Source of the DNA: Picocystis sp. L7 | Taxonomy: Eukaryota > Chlorophyta > Picocystophyceae > Picocystales > Picocystaceae | Direction: 5' to 3' | Assembly: GCA_020975725.1 (NCBI GenBank) | Contig: QXJR01000013.1 | Coordinates: forward strand, 248,001 to 312,000 | Length of the DNA: 64,000 bases | In this document: piece by piece, positions 27,473 to 41,866 of the stretch | Layout: the number at the start of each line of letters is the position of its first letter | Position numbering within the stretch: position 1 is the first letter of the stretch | Notes under the pieces: generated by a model | Database searches by the model: none | Seen by the model: only the letters and a program-made list of their open reading frames with translations | Told to the model about the DNA's origin: nothing | Position numbers and translations under genes: made by a program

Positions 27473-27991
27473 TGTGCCTCTCGATCCTCATGCACACAAC
27501 TGGACCGGGCGACCCCCCCTCGGCGAACGGTTTGGGCGGAGGTTTCGATCGGATCGAGAGAAAGATATCGATGGGGATAGGAACCTTTGACTCGAGAACT
27601 CGAGGGGGAGAACCCACCACCGGATGGGATTCTCCTGCCAAGCGGGCCAGGCTGAAATTCTGCGTCTTGCCGGCCACTCAGAGGGCAAAAAGGCGCACAC
27701 TGAAGGGTGGATAGAGACCCAAGAGAGCGGAAACAACGAACACTGCGGAAATCTGCGCGAAACATAGGACGCAGCGGACGTGGAACGGACGAAAAGGAAC
27801 GGAACTGCGTCCCCTGGGAGGTCCCTGGAGGAGCCCTGGGGCTGTGGAGTTGTCCCTTTGGTAGCATACGAAGTCGATTGAACAATAGACGAAGGTGATC
27901 AAGCGATACCGGGAAATAATTGACACGTTTCCTTACAATCGTTAGAGGCAATATGACCCCGTGCATACTTTGAGCGTCTTCGCGTGGCCTC
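27473..27991. promoter_or_regulatory. Promoter/5' region of the MYB-CC gene
   Basis: 519 bp without a supported gene. Contains GATATCGATGGGG (TATCGAT at 27566), ACTCGAGAACTCGAGGGGG, and GATCGGATCGAG. The transposon inserted at the far edge of this region, about 520 bp upstream of the start codon. Confidence 0.4.
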
Positions 27992-28897
27992 ATGGATGAT
28001 TTGAACGAAGCTGCAGACAACACCGCGAGCTGGCTGAACCTCTTGGAAGAGGAAGGAATCACCATCCAGAATGAAATACCTTCCATCCCTCAGGCTCGAA
28101 ATCAGAGTTTCCAGGTGTGTTCCTGACCCATATACTTTTCGAACGCGCCGTGGCGTGGGCGATTGACTGACCCGCAGTCCTATCTGCAGCAACAATATGA
28201 AGCAACAGGTGAACTGGAATTGTACATGGAAGCTTTTCAGCAAGCCCAACACCATGCACATCAAGCATACAGCAGTGCAGATGTGGCTGCCGTTCCTCAA
28301 GACAGACAAGACTACCTGCTCTCCTTAGCTCAATTCGTTGGGCCCGACGTGCCAGGGGGGTACCATCCAAACCATCACATAGATGGTGTGCCCAGTAGAT
28401 TTGCACAGAGGGCAAAACAAAGACTAAGATGGACCCCAGAGTTGCACGATAGTTTTGTGAAATCAGTTGAAAAACTGGGTGGACCTGACAAAGCCACGCC
28501 TAAAGGAATCTTGAAGCTGATGAAGGTGGACAACATGACAATCTACCATGTGAAGAGCCACCTGCAGAAATTCCGGCTTAGCACAAAGATTCCAGACAAA
28601 GGGGAGAGTTCTGTGAGCAAGAAGGCCACCCCGGACGCATGCGAACCTGGTCCGTCTTCTGCTGGCAGGGACAAAACATCAAAGCTAGAGGAGGCTTTGC
28701 AAAAACAGATGGAGATGCAACGTAAACTTCAGGAACAGTTTGAGTCTCAGAAGCAGCTGCAGTTGAGCATCGAAGCTCATGGAAAGTATTTGCAGGCACT
28801 CCTCTCAAGACAGGATCAGAGGAGTATATCGAAAGAAATTCTAGACAGGGCAAAGGAAGCAGTGAAGGAGATAGGAATAAGCGAGGATGACTCATAA
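27992..28897 (+). CDS. PHR1/PSR1-type MYB-CC transcription factor
   Basis: Exon 1 27992-28114, intron 28115-28177 (63 nt, CAG|GTGTGT..CGCAG), exon 2 28178-28897; 280 residues. A GARP-type MYB domain lies at about 120-178: KQRLRWTPELHDSFVKSVE, PKGILKLMKVDNMTIYHVKS and HLQKFRLS. The MYB-CC coiled coil (about 205-252) reads KLEEALQKQMEMQRKLQEQF and contains the LHEQLE-like dimer region. In plants and Chlamydomonas such factors bind P1BS (GNATATNC) and drive phosphate-starvation genes, often with SPX sensors. The GAATATTC elements in four intergenic regions of this window fit that consensus, a link I infer only. Confidence 0.92.
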
Positions 28898-29080
28898 TCA
28901 AAGACATTGTTTGATTTGCACTGTTCATGGTCCATTGATTCGAATCCTCGCCCTGTAGTTTTGTTCCAGTACACGATCGTCCACTCGGAAGCATTGTGAA
29001 ATATTGAAGTGGGAGTGACGGGTGGTACGCAAGAGGGGAAAATCAATTGAATGCGTTCAATGTCTACGGTCCGTTGCCAT

Positions 29081-29797
29081 TCACACGGTGAAGGATGCAA
29101 TGGCCTTTTTCAGGGTCTCTTTCTCGCGGTCCCACTGCTTTTCAGTGGCACTGGCGGCACAGAGGACGGCCACGGACCCAGAGGTAGTGACGGAGAGTAG
29201 ATTGTGAGCTCCAGAAATGGCGTAGGGAGTGAAGAGTTCATAGTTGTAATACGTTCGGCCGTCCTTTTCCTCCTTCACAGCCGAAACGACTTCCTCGTCC
29301 GGATCGATGGTATCTCCGGTTGCGTAAGGTCCGAATGCCGTGATGAGTTTTTCCGGCGTCCCTACCTCATCGATTCTGGCGTTCGGCTTGTTCGTCAGCT
29401 TGACGAGCGGCGAGACGATGACCTGCACCTTGCCTGCCGGTCCTTCGAAGCGGACTTCGGTCCAGGGCTCGTCGCATCGCGGCTGGCAGTAGTTTCCTGA
29501 GATTGCGTTGGGCACCGGCATCTGTTTCCATCCTGAAGGCAGCCATAGCTGGTACGGATCCAGCGTTCCCGCTCGCAAGGCCGGCGTGGCCCCTTCTTTC
29601 GCCGTGAACACGTAGAATCCATCCTCCGAAGCCGTCGGCAGGAACGATTCCACCGCGGCTCCGTCCGACAGGCTCCTAGCTCGCGCCTTCTGCGGCAGTC
29701 CCAGCACCAAAGGCACCGCGGGCAGGGACAGGGCGGCGCGTCGGCGCGAGCACGAGGTCGCGGAAGGCGTCGAAGACGCGCAGCAGGCCGTTCGCAT
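29081..29797 (-). CDS. PPD6: PsbP-domain protein, lumenal (PPD6-like)
   Basis: 238 residues from the ATG at 29797. The N-terminus is a bipartite transit peptide with a twin-arginine stretch, CSRRRAALSLPAVPLVLGLP, then QKARA, which fits Tat-dependent lumen import. The mature domain matches plant PPD6: NYCQPRCDEPWTEVRFEG (with the cysteine pair), VQVIVSPLVKLTNKPNA, TPEKLITAFGPYATGDT and SATEKQWDREKETLKKAI. PPD proteins are divergent PsbP relatives, some assisting photosystem assembly; PPD6 itself is linked to lumen redox. Divergent from SMC2. Confidence 0.88.
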   Translation of the reverse strand: MRTACCASSTPSATSCSRRRAALSLPAVPLVLGLPQKARARSLSDGAAVESFLPTASEDGFYVFTAKEGATPALRAGTLDPYQLWLPSGWKQMPVPNAISGNYCQPRCDEPWTEVRFEGPAGKVQVIVSPLVKLTNKPNARIDEVGTPEKLITAFGPYATGDTIDPDEEVVSAVKEEKDGRTYYNYELFTPYAISGAHNLLSVTTSGSVAVLCAASATEKQWDREKETLKKAIASFTV

Positions 29798-30675
29798 CGT
29801 GTCGAAACTGTCCACGTTGCACCCCCTCTGTCTCTCTCCACCCCCTCTGTCTTCCTCTCCTTCTCGATCAGGGGTTTCCCTTCTCCCCAGTCTCTTGGGA
29901 CTGGATAGACCCATCCCGTCGGTCGACGAGGATCGACCCGATGTGTGGACGTGCCGTTGGGGACCAATCGGAATGCAGGATGAGGGCGAAGGGGACCCGA
30001 TGCACCAATCGCAAGTCGGTCTGATGTTGCCTTTCGAGATCGAACCAATGGTATCGCGGGACGAGGGAGGGAACCGTCCGACCGACCAATCGGAGGTTCG
30101 GAAATATCCCCTGGAGAAGCCGGGGTGTCCCTTCGGACGGGTACGTACCGTCCCGAACCGAGCCAGGTTGGGGCGTGCGATTCAAACCGGATCCTCCACG
30201 CGTCATGCACCTCATCCGCAACGGGTGACGAGGATTCGGTTCCGATTCTGCGTTTCCAGGGCTTCGCGCAGAGGATCCCGCCAACGGGTACCTGTCCCTG
30301 GACCCCGCCACCCTCCGTCGCCATCCCCCTCGTCCCGCAGAGGATCCTCGACGCCCCTCCCTCGTCCCCCACCGCGCGTCCCTCCTTCCCCCTCGTTCCT
30401 CCGCGCTTAATTTCGAGTGCCGCATCGTCGATCGACTCCTCGGCGGGTCTTGCTCTACTGTCGCGTCCCTTCCCGAACCCGTTCGTGTGGGCCGAAGACG
30501 TCGTGCTTTGCTTCGCCATTTTCGGCATTCGTCGCCTCGCGAAGCGCACTGCACGCGCATCGCACGGGCCGAAGGCGCTCCCACGCGCCTCGTGAAGGTC
30601 GCGAGGCAGGCGTGGACGTACTCGAAGGAACACGGGAAGGCGCCGGAAGGGCGATCGCGCACGCAAGGCGCGGCG
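29798..30675. promoter_or_regulatory. Divergent promoter with CCAAT-type cluster, PPD6 / SMC2
   Basis: ACCAATCG at 29963, 30004 and 30085 and ACCAATGG at 30044, the only place in the window where CCAAT-like boxes cluster. Further right are GGTACGTACC, CCCGAACCGAGCC and two GAGGATCC elements. A long open plus frame here has no recognisable protein. Confidence 0.5.
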
Positions 30676-33600
30676 ATGCACATCGAGGAGATCTCCATCG
30701 ATGGGTTCAAGTCCTACGCCAAGCGCGTGGTTGTGCCGAGCTTCGACCCCTACTTCAACGCCATCACCGGTTTGAATGGATCGGGAAAGTCGAACATACT
30801 GGACTCCATCTGCTTCGTGCTGGGTATCACCAACCTCTCCCAGGTGCGCGAATGAAACGAACGATAAGGATGCAACGGGACGATCGACTCCACCGAGGGC
30901 TTGCGAAAAGACAAGGAGAGGAACGACTCGCTGACTTCAGGATTCGATGCGTTGCGTACCATCGGACCGTTTAACGTTGGGTTAGGTTCGTGCCAGCAAC
31001 CTGCAAGAGCTCGTGTACAAACAGGGACAAGCAGGCGTCACGAAAGCCACGGTGTCTATCACGTTCAACAACAGTGAACGGGAAACCAGCCCCGTGGGAT
31101 ATGAACATTGTGAGCAGATTACTGTTACACGACAAGTGGTGATCGGAGGGAGGAACAAGTACCTCATCAATGGACACGTCGCCCAGCCTTCCAGGGTGCA
31201 GAACTTGTTCCACTCCGTGCAGCTCAACGTGAACAACCCGCATTTTCTTATCATGCAAGGTCGTATCACAAAAGTGCTCAACATGAAGCCCATGGAGATT
31301 CTGAGTATGCTTGAAGAAGCAGCTGGAACCCGCATGTACGAGACTAAGAAAGAGGGGGCGCTGAAGACCCTTGCGAAGAAGGAGGCAAAGGTGGAGGAAA
31401 TCGACAATGTTCTTCAGCAAGAAATTCTTCCGGCGCTCGAAAAGCTCAGGAAAGAACGAGCAGCTTACATGGAATGGGCAACTTCCAACTCTGAAATCGA
31501 CCAGCTGAAGCGCCTCATCATTGCTTTTGAGTACAGCGAGCTGAAAACGATTGCGCAGGGGTACAGTACAGATGAGATGAAGGCCTCGTTGAGCGCTGTA
31601 AATGAAGAAGAACAGGAAGTCAAGGCCAACATATCAGAGAAGGTCAGTGAGATGAAGCAGCTGGAGAAAGAAAGGGAGAAAGAAATGACTGGGGAGCTCA
31701 AGGCACTGTCAGATGAGGTGGATCGCATGTCCATCAAGTATGTCGCAGCTGTGTCAAATTATGAAAATCAGGCAGAGACCCTGAAATCTGAAACAGACGG
31801 CCTGGAAAAACTGAAGTCGAATGTAGAAGAGCTGCGAAAAGCTGCTATTTCAAAGGCAGAGGAATCTGCAATGCTGGAAAAGTCCTTGGTGCTGGAGCAG
31901 AAGGAAATCGAAGCCAAGGAACACGCAGTCAAGGCAGCTGAATGTGAACTTGCTGGGGCTATAGCAGGGGATGGACGGGATGAGAGCAACAGAAGTATGG
32001 CAGAGCGCTTAGCGGATGCCCAGAATGCAGAGAAAACTTCCATCTCCGAAGCAGAGCAAGCAGAACTAAAGATTAAACACTGTACCAGGGAAATCATGTC
32101 AACTAAGAAAGCTCTCAGTGGCAAAGAGAAAGAGTTGAAAACACTCAAATCCCAATTGGAAAAAGAGCAGGCTGCCATTTCTGCCCTCCAAGACAAAATT
32201 GGCTCCATGAATTTCGATTCCAAGAGGAAAGAAATGCTCGATGCAGCTTTAAGCAAAGCCACCGGTGCCGTCTCCGCAGCTCAAGACAGGGTCGATGAAT
32301 TGCATTCTAGTCTTGCGAACGTTGATTTTCGTTACGTCGATCCTGAGAAGGGATTCGATAGATCACGGGTGAAAGGTGTTGTGGCAAGGCTGGTGAGAGT
32401 CAAGGATCCGAACACAACAACAGCGCTGGAAGTTGCCGCCGGTGGAAAACTCTACAATGTCGTGGTAGACAATGAAATCACCGCAAAATCTCTTCTTAGC
32501 AAGGGTAAGCTAAGAAATAGAGTTACCATCATCCCATTAAACAAGATCAATGACAGGATGTGCTCTCAATCCGCACAAGATTCTGCAAAGAGGATTTCTG
32601 GACAGAAGGCAAGCCTTGCCCTTTCACTAGTAGGCTACGAAGAAGAGCTGAGCGCAGCAATGAAGTATGTGTTTGGTAATACTTTTGTTTGCAAGGACAG
32701 CGATTCTGCAAAGGCAGTTGCATTCCACAAAGAAGTTTACACCAGCTGTGTTACACTAGATGGCGACCTCTTCAATCCTGCAGGAACGCTGACCGGTGGT
32801 TCGCGTAACGCCACCTCATCCGTATTGACTCGTCTGCACAAGCTAACCGAAGCAGAGGAGGAGCTTCAACGGTGTCAATCAGATGTGCAGCAAGCTAAGT
32901 TGGAATTGAAGAACCTGGAGTCGTCTTCAAAGGAGTACAACAAGCTGTCGAAAGAGCTTGAGCTAAAGCGTCATGCATTTTCCTTGTTGGAAGCAAAGGC
33001 TAAAGACAGTGTTGCACAGCAGCTTTCCGACTCCCTTGCCAAACTTGAAGGGGAACTTGAACTTGCCACTGCGCAGAAGTCAGATGCCTTGGCAAAACAG
33101 ACGGCTGCCAGAGAGCTCACGAAAAGGCTTGAGAAGGATATCAAAGAGTTCAGTAGTAAGAGAGATCAAATTATAAAGGAGAACAAGAAGAAGCTGGAGA
33201 CAGCTAGAAGGAACCTAGCAGCTGCTAAAGACGCCATCAAAGGTCACGAAGGGCGGGTCAAGGAACTTGCTTTTGAAAGGGAAGCAGCAGAAAAGGAGAT
33301 GAATGACGCTGAACACCAGATCCATCCTGCAGAGGCCGCACTCGTGAACCTTCAGCAGGAGGTGGAGAGGTTGCTGGGTGTCCAAGAGGACCTCCGACGC
33401 CAGTATGATGACCTTCAGGCAGAGTTGGACACCAAGAAGGCCAGGGTAAAGATATGTGATAGAGAGTCTGCGGTTCTTGCCGAGGAGAAGGATCAGCTGG
33501 AGAAGAAACTTCATGAACTTGGACTACGACGAAAGAGCATAGTCCATTCATTGTCCAAAGCCGAGAAGGAGGTACAAGACGCAGCTCGAAAGTTAACGCT

Positions 33601-34423
33601 TCTGCAAGAAGAGAATGAATGGATTGTCCATGAAGAACACCTGTTTGGCCAGTCTGGCTCAGCCTACGACTGGTCGACCCAAGATCCCCGCGCTACTCGC
33701 AAGAGGTATGACAAGCTTGTGGAACAACAGGAGAACTCTGGGAAGAAAGTGAACAAAAAAGCCATGGGAATGTTCGACAAAGCCGAGGCAGAGTACAAAG
33801 ACTTGGCAGAAAAGAAGCGAATTGTCATGAAAGACAAAGAAAAGATACAGGCAGTGATTGCAGAGCTTGATGAGAAAAAGAAGGAAGCTTTGCATGCAAC
33901 ATGGACCAAGGTCAACAAGGATTTCGGCTCCATCTTCTCCATGCTCCTTCCAGGTACCAATGCAAAGCTGGAACCAGAGACAGGGAGGTCTTTCTTGGAT
34001 GGGCTTGAAGTGAGGGTGGCTTTCGGGTCAGTTTGGAAGCAATCTCTCACAGAATTGAGTGGTGGTCAGCGTTCTCTGCTGGCCCTTTCTCTGATACTTT
34101 CCCTACTGTTGTTCAAGCCCGCGCCCTTGTACATTTTGGACGAAGTGGATGCCGCACTGGACCTCAGTCACACGCAGAACATTGGTCGTATGATCAAGAC
34201 GCACTTCCCTTACTCACAGTTTATCGTAGTTTCACTGAAGGATGGCATGTTCAACAATGCCAACGTAATCTTCCGCACAAAATTTGTGGACGGCGTATCG
34301 ACCGTCACTCGCACAGTTCCTCAGCTCAAGGATCGGCAGAAATCTCACGAGGCTGCGGAGGACGGTTTCAAGCGCAAGCGTGGCGTTCTCAAGGAGAACG
34401 TGGTCCCTCCCACCCTTTCTTGA
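30676..34423 (+). CDS. SMC2: Condensin subunit SMC2
   Basis: Exon 1 30676-30843, intron 30844-30985 (142 nt, CAG|GTGCGC..GTTAG), exon 2 30986-34423; 1,201 residues, full length for the family. N-terminal ATPase half [17 protein letters not shown] with Walker [10 protein letters not shown] (about residues 32-40) and [21 protein letters not shown]-loop and long coiled coil; hinge around [20 protein letters not shown]; second coiled coil; C-terminal signature [13 protein letters not shown] (about 1080) and Walker [13 protein letters not shown] (about 1105). With SMC4 it forms condensin for chromosome compaction. The single intron splits the codon stretch immediately after the Walker A exon. Confidence 0.97.
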
Positions 34424-34959
34424 TTCACATGTTTCCGTACTTCACATCACTCACCGCTCCCCCATACTTGTCTCCGTTCGCTGTACGAGGTGTTCCCCCT
34501 CTCTCCCCCCCCCCTTGGTTCTCCTCGACTCGGTTCACACCCAAAACGGTGCTTAACCCTACCCACAGACACAATCCATGTGAAACGGGTGGCTCAGATC
34601 CGAGGCGGCGCACTCCGTACCCCCCCCTCCTGCCGCCCCGCTGATCCGATCCGATCCGAATAGCTCTGATTGGTGTCAAGGCACCTGATCCGATATGATC
34701 CGTAGGGATCCGACTGGCAGTCCAGGGAGGGGCGGTCCGTACTGCGGATCAATCGACACGGCCCTTCGAGGAGCGAGGTTTCCCCCTATTCTTCTCTCCC
34801 TGCTCCGTTCCTCGACGGGCCACGGAGACCCGTACGACCGTCCGGTCCCTTTCTGCCCCACTTCGTGCACCGCCCGACGAGGACACCCTCCCCTCTTGAC
34901 ATCCTCGACAGCGGTTGGCGCACGTGATCGCCATGTGGGTGGTGTCTGGTGCAGTGGCC
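34424..34959. promoter_or_regulatory. Promoter of Fd-GOGAT with seven GATCCG elements
   Basis: GATCCG at 34597, three overlapping copies at 34643-34658, and 34687, 34697 and 34707, all within 120 bp. C-rich tracts flank them. No gene seen in the 536 bp. Confidence 0.6.
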
Positions 34960-37900
34960 ATGCACATGAATGCTCACTTTCGCGTGGAATCGAAGCACGC
35001 AGCACGTGCGCCGCAACTCTTCTTGTCGAGCATGCGCGTCCAAGGATCGCGTACCGTGCGAGGCCATGGCCTCACCGATCGCACCGGACAGGTAGGTGCA
35101 CGAGGAAACGGTGGAGACGTGGGAAAGGAAAGGACGGTGACGTCGCAGTTCGCCGACGGTCGAGCACGATGCGATGGTAACGATGGATGGGCTTGAAACT
35201 GACGTGCATGGACACGTGTGATGTGCAGCAGAGGGTTGTAGTGCAGGGAAGCAAGGCTAGAGTCTTCCAATCGAAGCGTGCCGGGCAACAGGGCCGAACG
35301 GCACCGGCCACGCCGTTCACCACGAACGCAGCGGCTTCGGATGCGAGGGACGTGGCGTCGAGCAGCTTGCAGGCCGAGTCGATCGAAGTGCGAGAGATGG
35401 AACCGGTGCAGGAGAAGGAGTACAAGGTCGCCGACATGGAAGACCTTCTCCGTGAGCGGGACGCGTGCGGAGTAGGCATCATTGCCAAGAAGAACAACCA
35501 AGCCAGTCACGACGTCGTGAACAAGTCCCTCCAGGCACTTGGATGCATGGAGCACAGGGGAGCGTGCAGTGCAGATAATGATTCTGGAGACGGATCGGGC
35601 ATCATGACGCAGATCCCATGGAAGCTCTTCAATGCGTGGGCCAGGGAGCAGGGCTTGTCTGAGTTTGATCCCAAGACCACCGCGGTTGGAATGGTTTTCA
35701 TCCCTGACAGTGATGATGCGGAAGCTTTGAGCAAGTCAATGATAGATCGAGCCCTGAAGGAAGAAGGTATGGATGTTCTTGCGTGGCGAGAGGTGCCAGT
35801 GGATCGCAGCATTGTTGGCGAGTATGCAAGAGAGACAGAACCTCGCTTTTGGCAGGTCTTTGCACAGGCCAAGTCGGGAGAAACTGGGGATGACCTGGAG
35901 CGCACACTCTTTTTTGCCAGGAGAAAGGCAGAGAAACTGGCCCTTGAGGATCAACTCACGGCTGAGAACTTCTACATTTGCACTCTTTCCTCTCGTACAA
36001 TTGTGTACAAAGGAATGCTTCGAGCTGCCGTGCTGGGCACTTTCTACTTGGATCTGCAGAACGAGTTGTACGAGTCTTCCTTTTCTATATACCATCGAAG
36101 GTTTAGTACCAACACCAGTCCAAAGTGGCCATTTGCACAGCCGTTCCGAATGCTTGGACACAATGGCGAGATCAATACTCTTCTGGGCAATCTCAACTGG
36201 CAAACGGCAAGAGAGTCGCACCTGGAGAGTGACCTTTATCGGGGTAGGGAGTCAGATTTGTTTCCCGTCATTGCCCCTACTGCATCTGATTCAGCAAACC
36301 TGGACCGGTCTATCGAACTGATGGCACGTGCTGGTAGGAAGTTGGAGGAAGCCATGATGATCCTTGTGCCGGAGGCTTACAACAACCATCCAATGCTTGA
36401 CAGGAACTGCCCCAAGGTGCGTGCATTTTACGACTTCTACTCTGGGCTTCAAGAAGGATGGGATGGGCCTGCACTTCTCATCTTCTCCGATGGGAAGACA
36501 ATCGGTGCTCGTCTGGATCGAAATGGGTTGCGTCCTGCAAGGTTTTGGGAAACCAGCGATGGAACTGTGTACGTCGCTTCTGAAGCTGGCGTGTTTGATG
36601 ATGTGTTTGAGTCTGCACCAGATATCATCTACAAGGGGCGTCTAGGACCAGGTGAGATGGTCGTTGTGGATCTGGAATCGGGTGAATTTCTTGACCCAAT
36701 TGCTGGACCCAATCGCGTGGCAGCCGAGCAGCCGTACGAAGAATGGAACAAGCGAGCAAGGCGCTTGAGAGCATTGAATGACTTTGTCAAGTTTGACTAC
36801 CTTCCAGAACCTGCCATGGATGGGACCGAGCTGCTTTGCCGCAGCTGTTCCAATGGTTACAGTGCTGAGGATGTACAGATGGTGATTGAAACAATGGCTG
36901 CTGAGGGCCGTGAAGCAACCTTTTGCATGGGGGACGACATTCCACTTGCTGTTATGTCCGAAAAGCCACACTTGGTGTATGATTACTTCAAGCAGAGGTT
37001 TGCCCAGGTGACCAACCCTCCAATCGATCCGCTCAGGGAAGGTCTGGTAGTCAGCTTGGAAATGAAAGTGGGCCTAAGAGGTAACCTTCTAAAGCCTGGA
37101 CCAGATGCTGTGGATGGTCAGGTGAGAATCAGATCCCCTGTGCTCATTGAACACGAACTTGAGGGTCTCATGATAGATGATCGTCTGAATGCAGAAAAGC
37201 TTTACATGTCGTATGATGCTGATAAAAAGGGATCTCTCAAAGCAGAGATTGAAAAACTGTGTGAGGTCGCAGCGGAGAAGGTGAAGGCTGGCTGCAGGCT
37301 TTTGGTCTTGAGCGATAACTTTCCAGCAGAGGAGCTGAGTCCAAACAGACCTGCAATCCCAGCATTGCTGGCTGTTGGTGCTGTACATCACTACTTGATC
37401 AAGAAGGGTCTTCGAATGGATGCATCCATTGTCACAGAAACTGCACAGGCGTTCAACACGCATCATTTTGCTGTTTTGATTGGATATGGCGCTTCTGCGG
37501 TTTGTCCCTATCTTGCGTTGGAGCAATGCCGCCACTGGCGTATGAGCAAGAAAACCTTGACAAATATCAAGAGGGGAAAGATACCAGACCTTTCAATCGA
37601 AGATGCCCAGAGGAACTTCAGGAAGGCCATCACATCAGGTATCATGAAGATCCTATCAAAGATGGGTATTTCGTTGTTGTCAACGTATCATGGGGCTCAG
37701 ATTTTGGAGATCTATGGACTGGCGCAAGACGTTGTTGATCTTTCTTTCTGTGGTTCTGTTTCTCGCATTGGTGGACTCACCCTGGATGAGTTGGCAGAGG
37801 AGACGACTTCGTTCTGGAAAAGTGGATTCCCCTCGACAACAAAATTGGATAACTTTGGGTTCATCCAGTCCAGGCCATCTGGTGAATATCATGCAAACAA

Positions 37901-40040
37901 CCCAGAGCTCTCGAAACTTCTCCACAAGGCTGTGAGAAGCGGAGAGCAAGATAAGTATCAGCTTTATGCTGATCATCTGGAACAGCGCACTCCATCAGTG
38001 TTGCGTGACTTGTTAGAATTCAAGTCAGATCGACAGCCCATATCCATTGATGAAGTTGAACCAGCAAGCAAGATCGTGGAGAGGTTTTGCACTGGAGGCA
38101 TGTCCCTTGGTGCCATATCCAGAGAGACTCATGAAACCATCGCTATTGCAGTCAACCGCATAGGGGCCAAGAGCAACAGTGGAGAGGGTGGAGAAGACCC
38201 AACTCGTTACGAGATTCTGTCGGATGTGGATGAGGAGGGTAGATCGCCCACCTTCCCCCATCTGAAGGGACTTCAGAACAGTGACACAGCGCGCAGTGGG
38301 ATCAAGCAGGTTGCATCTGGACGATTTGGAGTCACCCCTCACTTTCTGCGGAATGCCTCCCAACTTGAGATCAAGATTGCACAGGGAGCTAAGCCAGGTG
38401 AAGGGGGACAGCTCCCTGGTCCAAAGGTGTCCCCCTACATCGCGTCTCTGAGGAGGAGCAAGCCGGGAGTACCACTCATTTCTCCCCCACCTCACCATGA
38501 CATCTACTCGATCGAAGATTTGGCTCAACTCATTTATGACTTGCATCAGGTCAACGAAGCAGCAAAGGTTAGTGTCAAGCTTGTGGCAGAAGTCGGAATT
38601 GGGACAATTGCTTCCGGTGTGGCTAAAGCAAACGCCGATATTATCCAAATCAGTGGTCACGATGGAGGCACAGGAGCCAGTCCCGTTTCTTCGATCAAGC
38701 ATGCAGGGGGCCCTCTTGAAATGGGCTTGGCAGAGACCCATACCTCTCTCCTGGAGAACGGACTTCGTGAAAGAGTCGTTATCCGTGCGGACGGCGGTTT
38801 AAAGAGTGGAAGGGATGTGATGATGTCTGCAGCACTGGGGGCAGACGAGTTTGGCTTTGGCACAGTGGCCATGATTGCAACAGGTTGCATTATGGCACGT
38901 ATATGTCACACAAACAACTGTCCAGTAGGTGTTGCTTCTCAACGGGAAGAGCTGCGTGCAAAGTTTCCTGGTGTCCCCTCTGATCTTGTCAACTTCTTTA
39001 TGTTTGTAGCGGAGGAGGTTCGTACCGAGCTTGCAAGATTAGGGTACAGGAGCTTGTCAGATATTGTGGGTCGAACCGATCTTCTCACCCCTAGGACGAT
39101 GACATCGCAATTGCCCAAAACTAAGGGCATTGACCTGACCTTTCTGACGAGATTTGTTGGGCCAGCCGGATCGAGTCAGGTACGAATCGATCAACCCACT
39201 CATAGCAATGGTCAAGTTTTGGATGATATCATTCTTGCAGATCCACAAGTGCAAGATGCGATAGCGAACGAGCACAAGGTGGAAAAGGAGTACCACATTG
39301 TAAACACAGATCGCTCTGTTGGTGGACGAATTGGTGGTGAGATTGCCGCTCGTCATGGCGATCTTGGTTTTGCTGGTGAGGTTTCACTTCGCTTCAATGG
39401 GTCTGGTGGGCAAAGTTTCGGCTGCTTCCTTTGCCACGGTATGAAGGTTCACTTGACCGGCGAGGCGAATGATTACGTTGGCAAGGGGATGGCAGGCGGC
39501 GAGATTGTTATCGTCCCCCCTTCAAATCTAGGCGTTCCTGCAGACACTGCATCGATTGCAGGCAATACGTGTTTATATGGTGCCACTGGTGGTAGCTTGT
39601 TCGTGAATGGTCGTGCTGGCGAGCGCTTTGCGGTCCGCAACTCAATGGCTGAGGCAGTGGTTGAAGGAACAGGAGATCATGCATGCGAGTACATGACTGG
39701 CGGTTGTGTTGTAGTCTTAGGAAGTGTTGGTCGAAATGTTGGCGCTGGTATGACAGGTGGGCTGGCCTACTTTTTGGACGAGGATGGCTTCTTTGAATCC
39801 ATGGTCAATCGGGAAATAGTGGCCGTGCAAAGGGTATGCACAGCAGCAGGAGAAACCCAGCTCCAAAGGATGATCCAAGCACACTTTGAGAAGACTGGCT
39901 CGAAGAAAGCCAAATCCATCTTGGATGACTGGGCGAATGCCTTGCCAAAGTTTTGGCAGCTGGTCCCGCCTTCAGAGGCCAACACCCCGGAGGCATCTCC
40001 AGAGGTTATCGAGGAGAGTACCATTGCCCAGGCTGCGTAG
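34960..40040 (+). CDS. GLU1: Ferredoxin-dependent glutamate synthase, plastid
   Basis: Exon 1 34960-35091, intron 35092-35228 (137 nt, CAG|GTAGGT..TGCAG), exon 2 35229-40040; 1,647 residues. A basic, Ser/Arg-rich transit peptide of about 120 residues ends before the conserved Cys124 of [13 protein letters not shown], the amidotransferase nucleophile exposed on processing. Later: [19 protein letters not shown], the FMN region ([14 protein letters not shown]), and the 3Fe-4S cysteines in [15 protein letters not shown] (about 1264). The FAD/NADPH beta subunit is absent, as expected for the ferredoxin type. It makes two glutamates from glutamine and 2-oxoglutarate. An ATG at 35187 lies inside the proposed intron and would give a shorter transit peptide; both are possible. 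Confidence 0.95.
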
Positions 40041-40426
40041 ACCCCCACCCCTTTTCGGGAACGACCTTGTACACATGAAGCTGTTCATCTGTTTCGGCTT
40101 GTAGTTTATCGACTTATACTCTCTCAGCAAATGCTATGCATTTCTCCCAGACGTAGTGCCATCAATGTAGCTTTCTGTTTCAGTTAAATGCGTAGGAAAT
40201 GATTTACGTGGCAAAACTAGGTGCATTACATTGCTCTCGTGGGTACATGGGCATGCCACTGAACTGCGAAGAGTGGTCCTGCAATGCCAGCTCACCTGAC
40301 GTCACAGATCTCTCAGGCAAGAGATTGTAGATCTCTTGTGCGCACCAATAATTGCTTTGCTGTTAGCTGATCAAAGCACATTGCAGCGGCAGTCCACCAA
40401 GAGACATAATCCACAGGGGGCACGCC
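40041..40426. other. Intergenic between convergent genes, nothing recognised
   Basis: 386 bp between the Fd-GOGAT and HEMC stops. AT-richer, 3' UTR-like; TCTCAGGCAAGAGATTGTAG near 40312 forms a weak inverted repeat. No gene. Confidence 0.45.

Positions 40427-41866
<1,440 letters not shown>

Noticed and set aside
35187-35228. ATG at 35187 as the Fd-GOGAT start
   Set aside because: An upstream exon with a better basic, Ser-rich transit peptide and good splice signals was preferred, but this remains an alternative.
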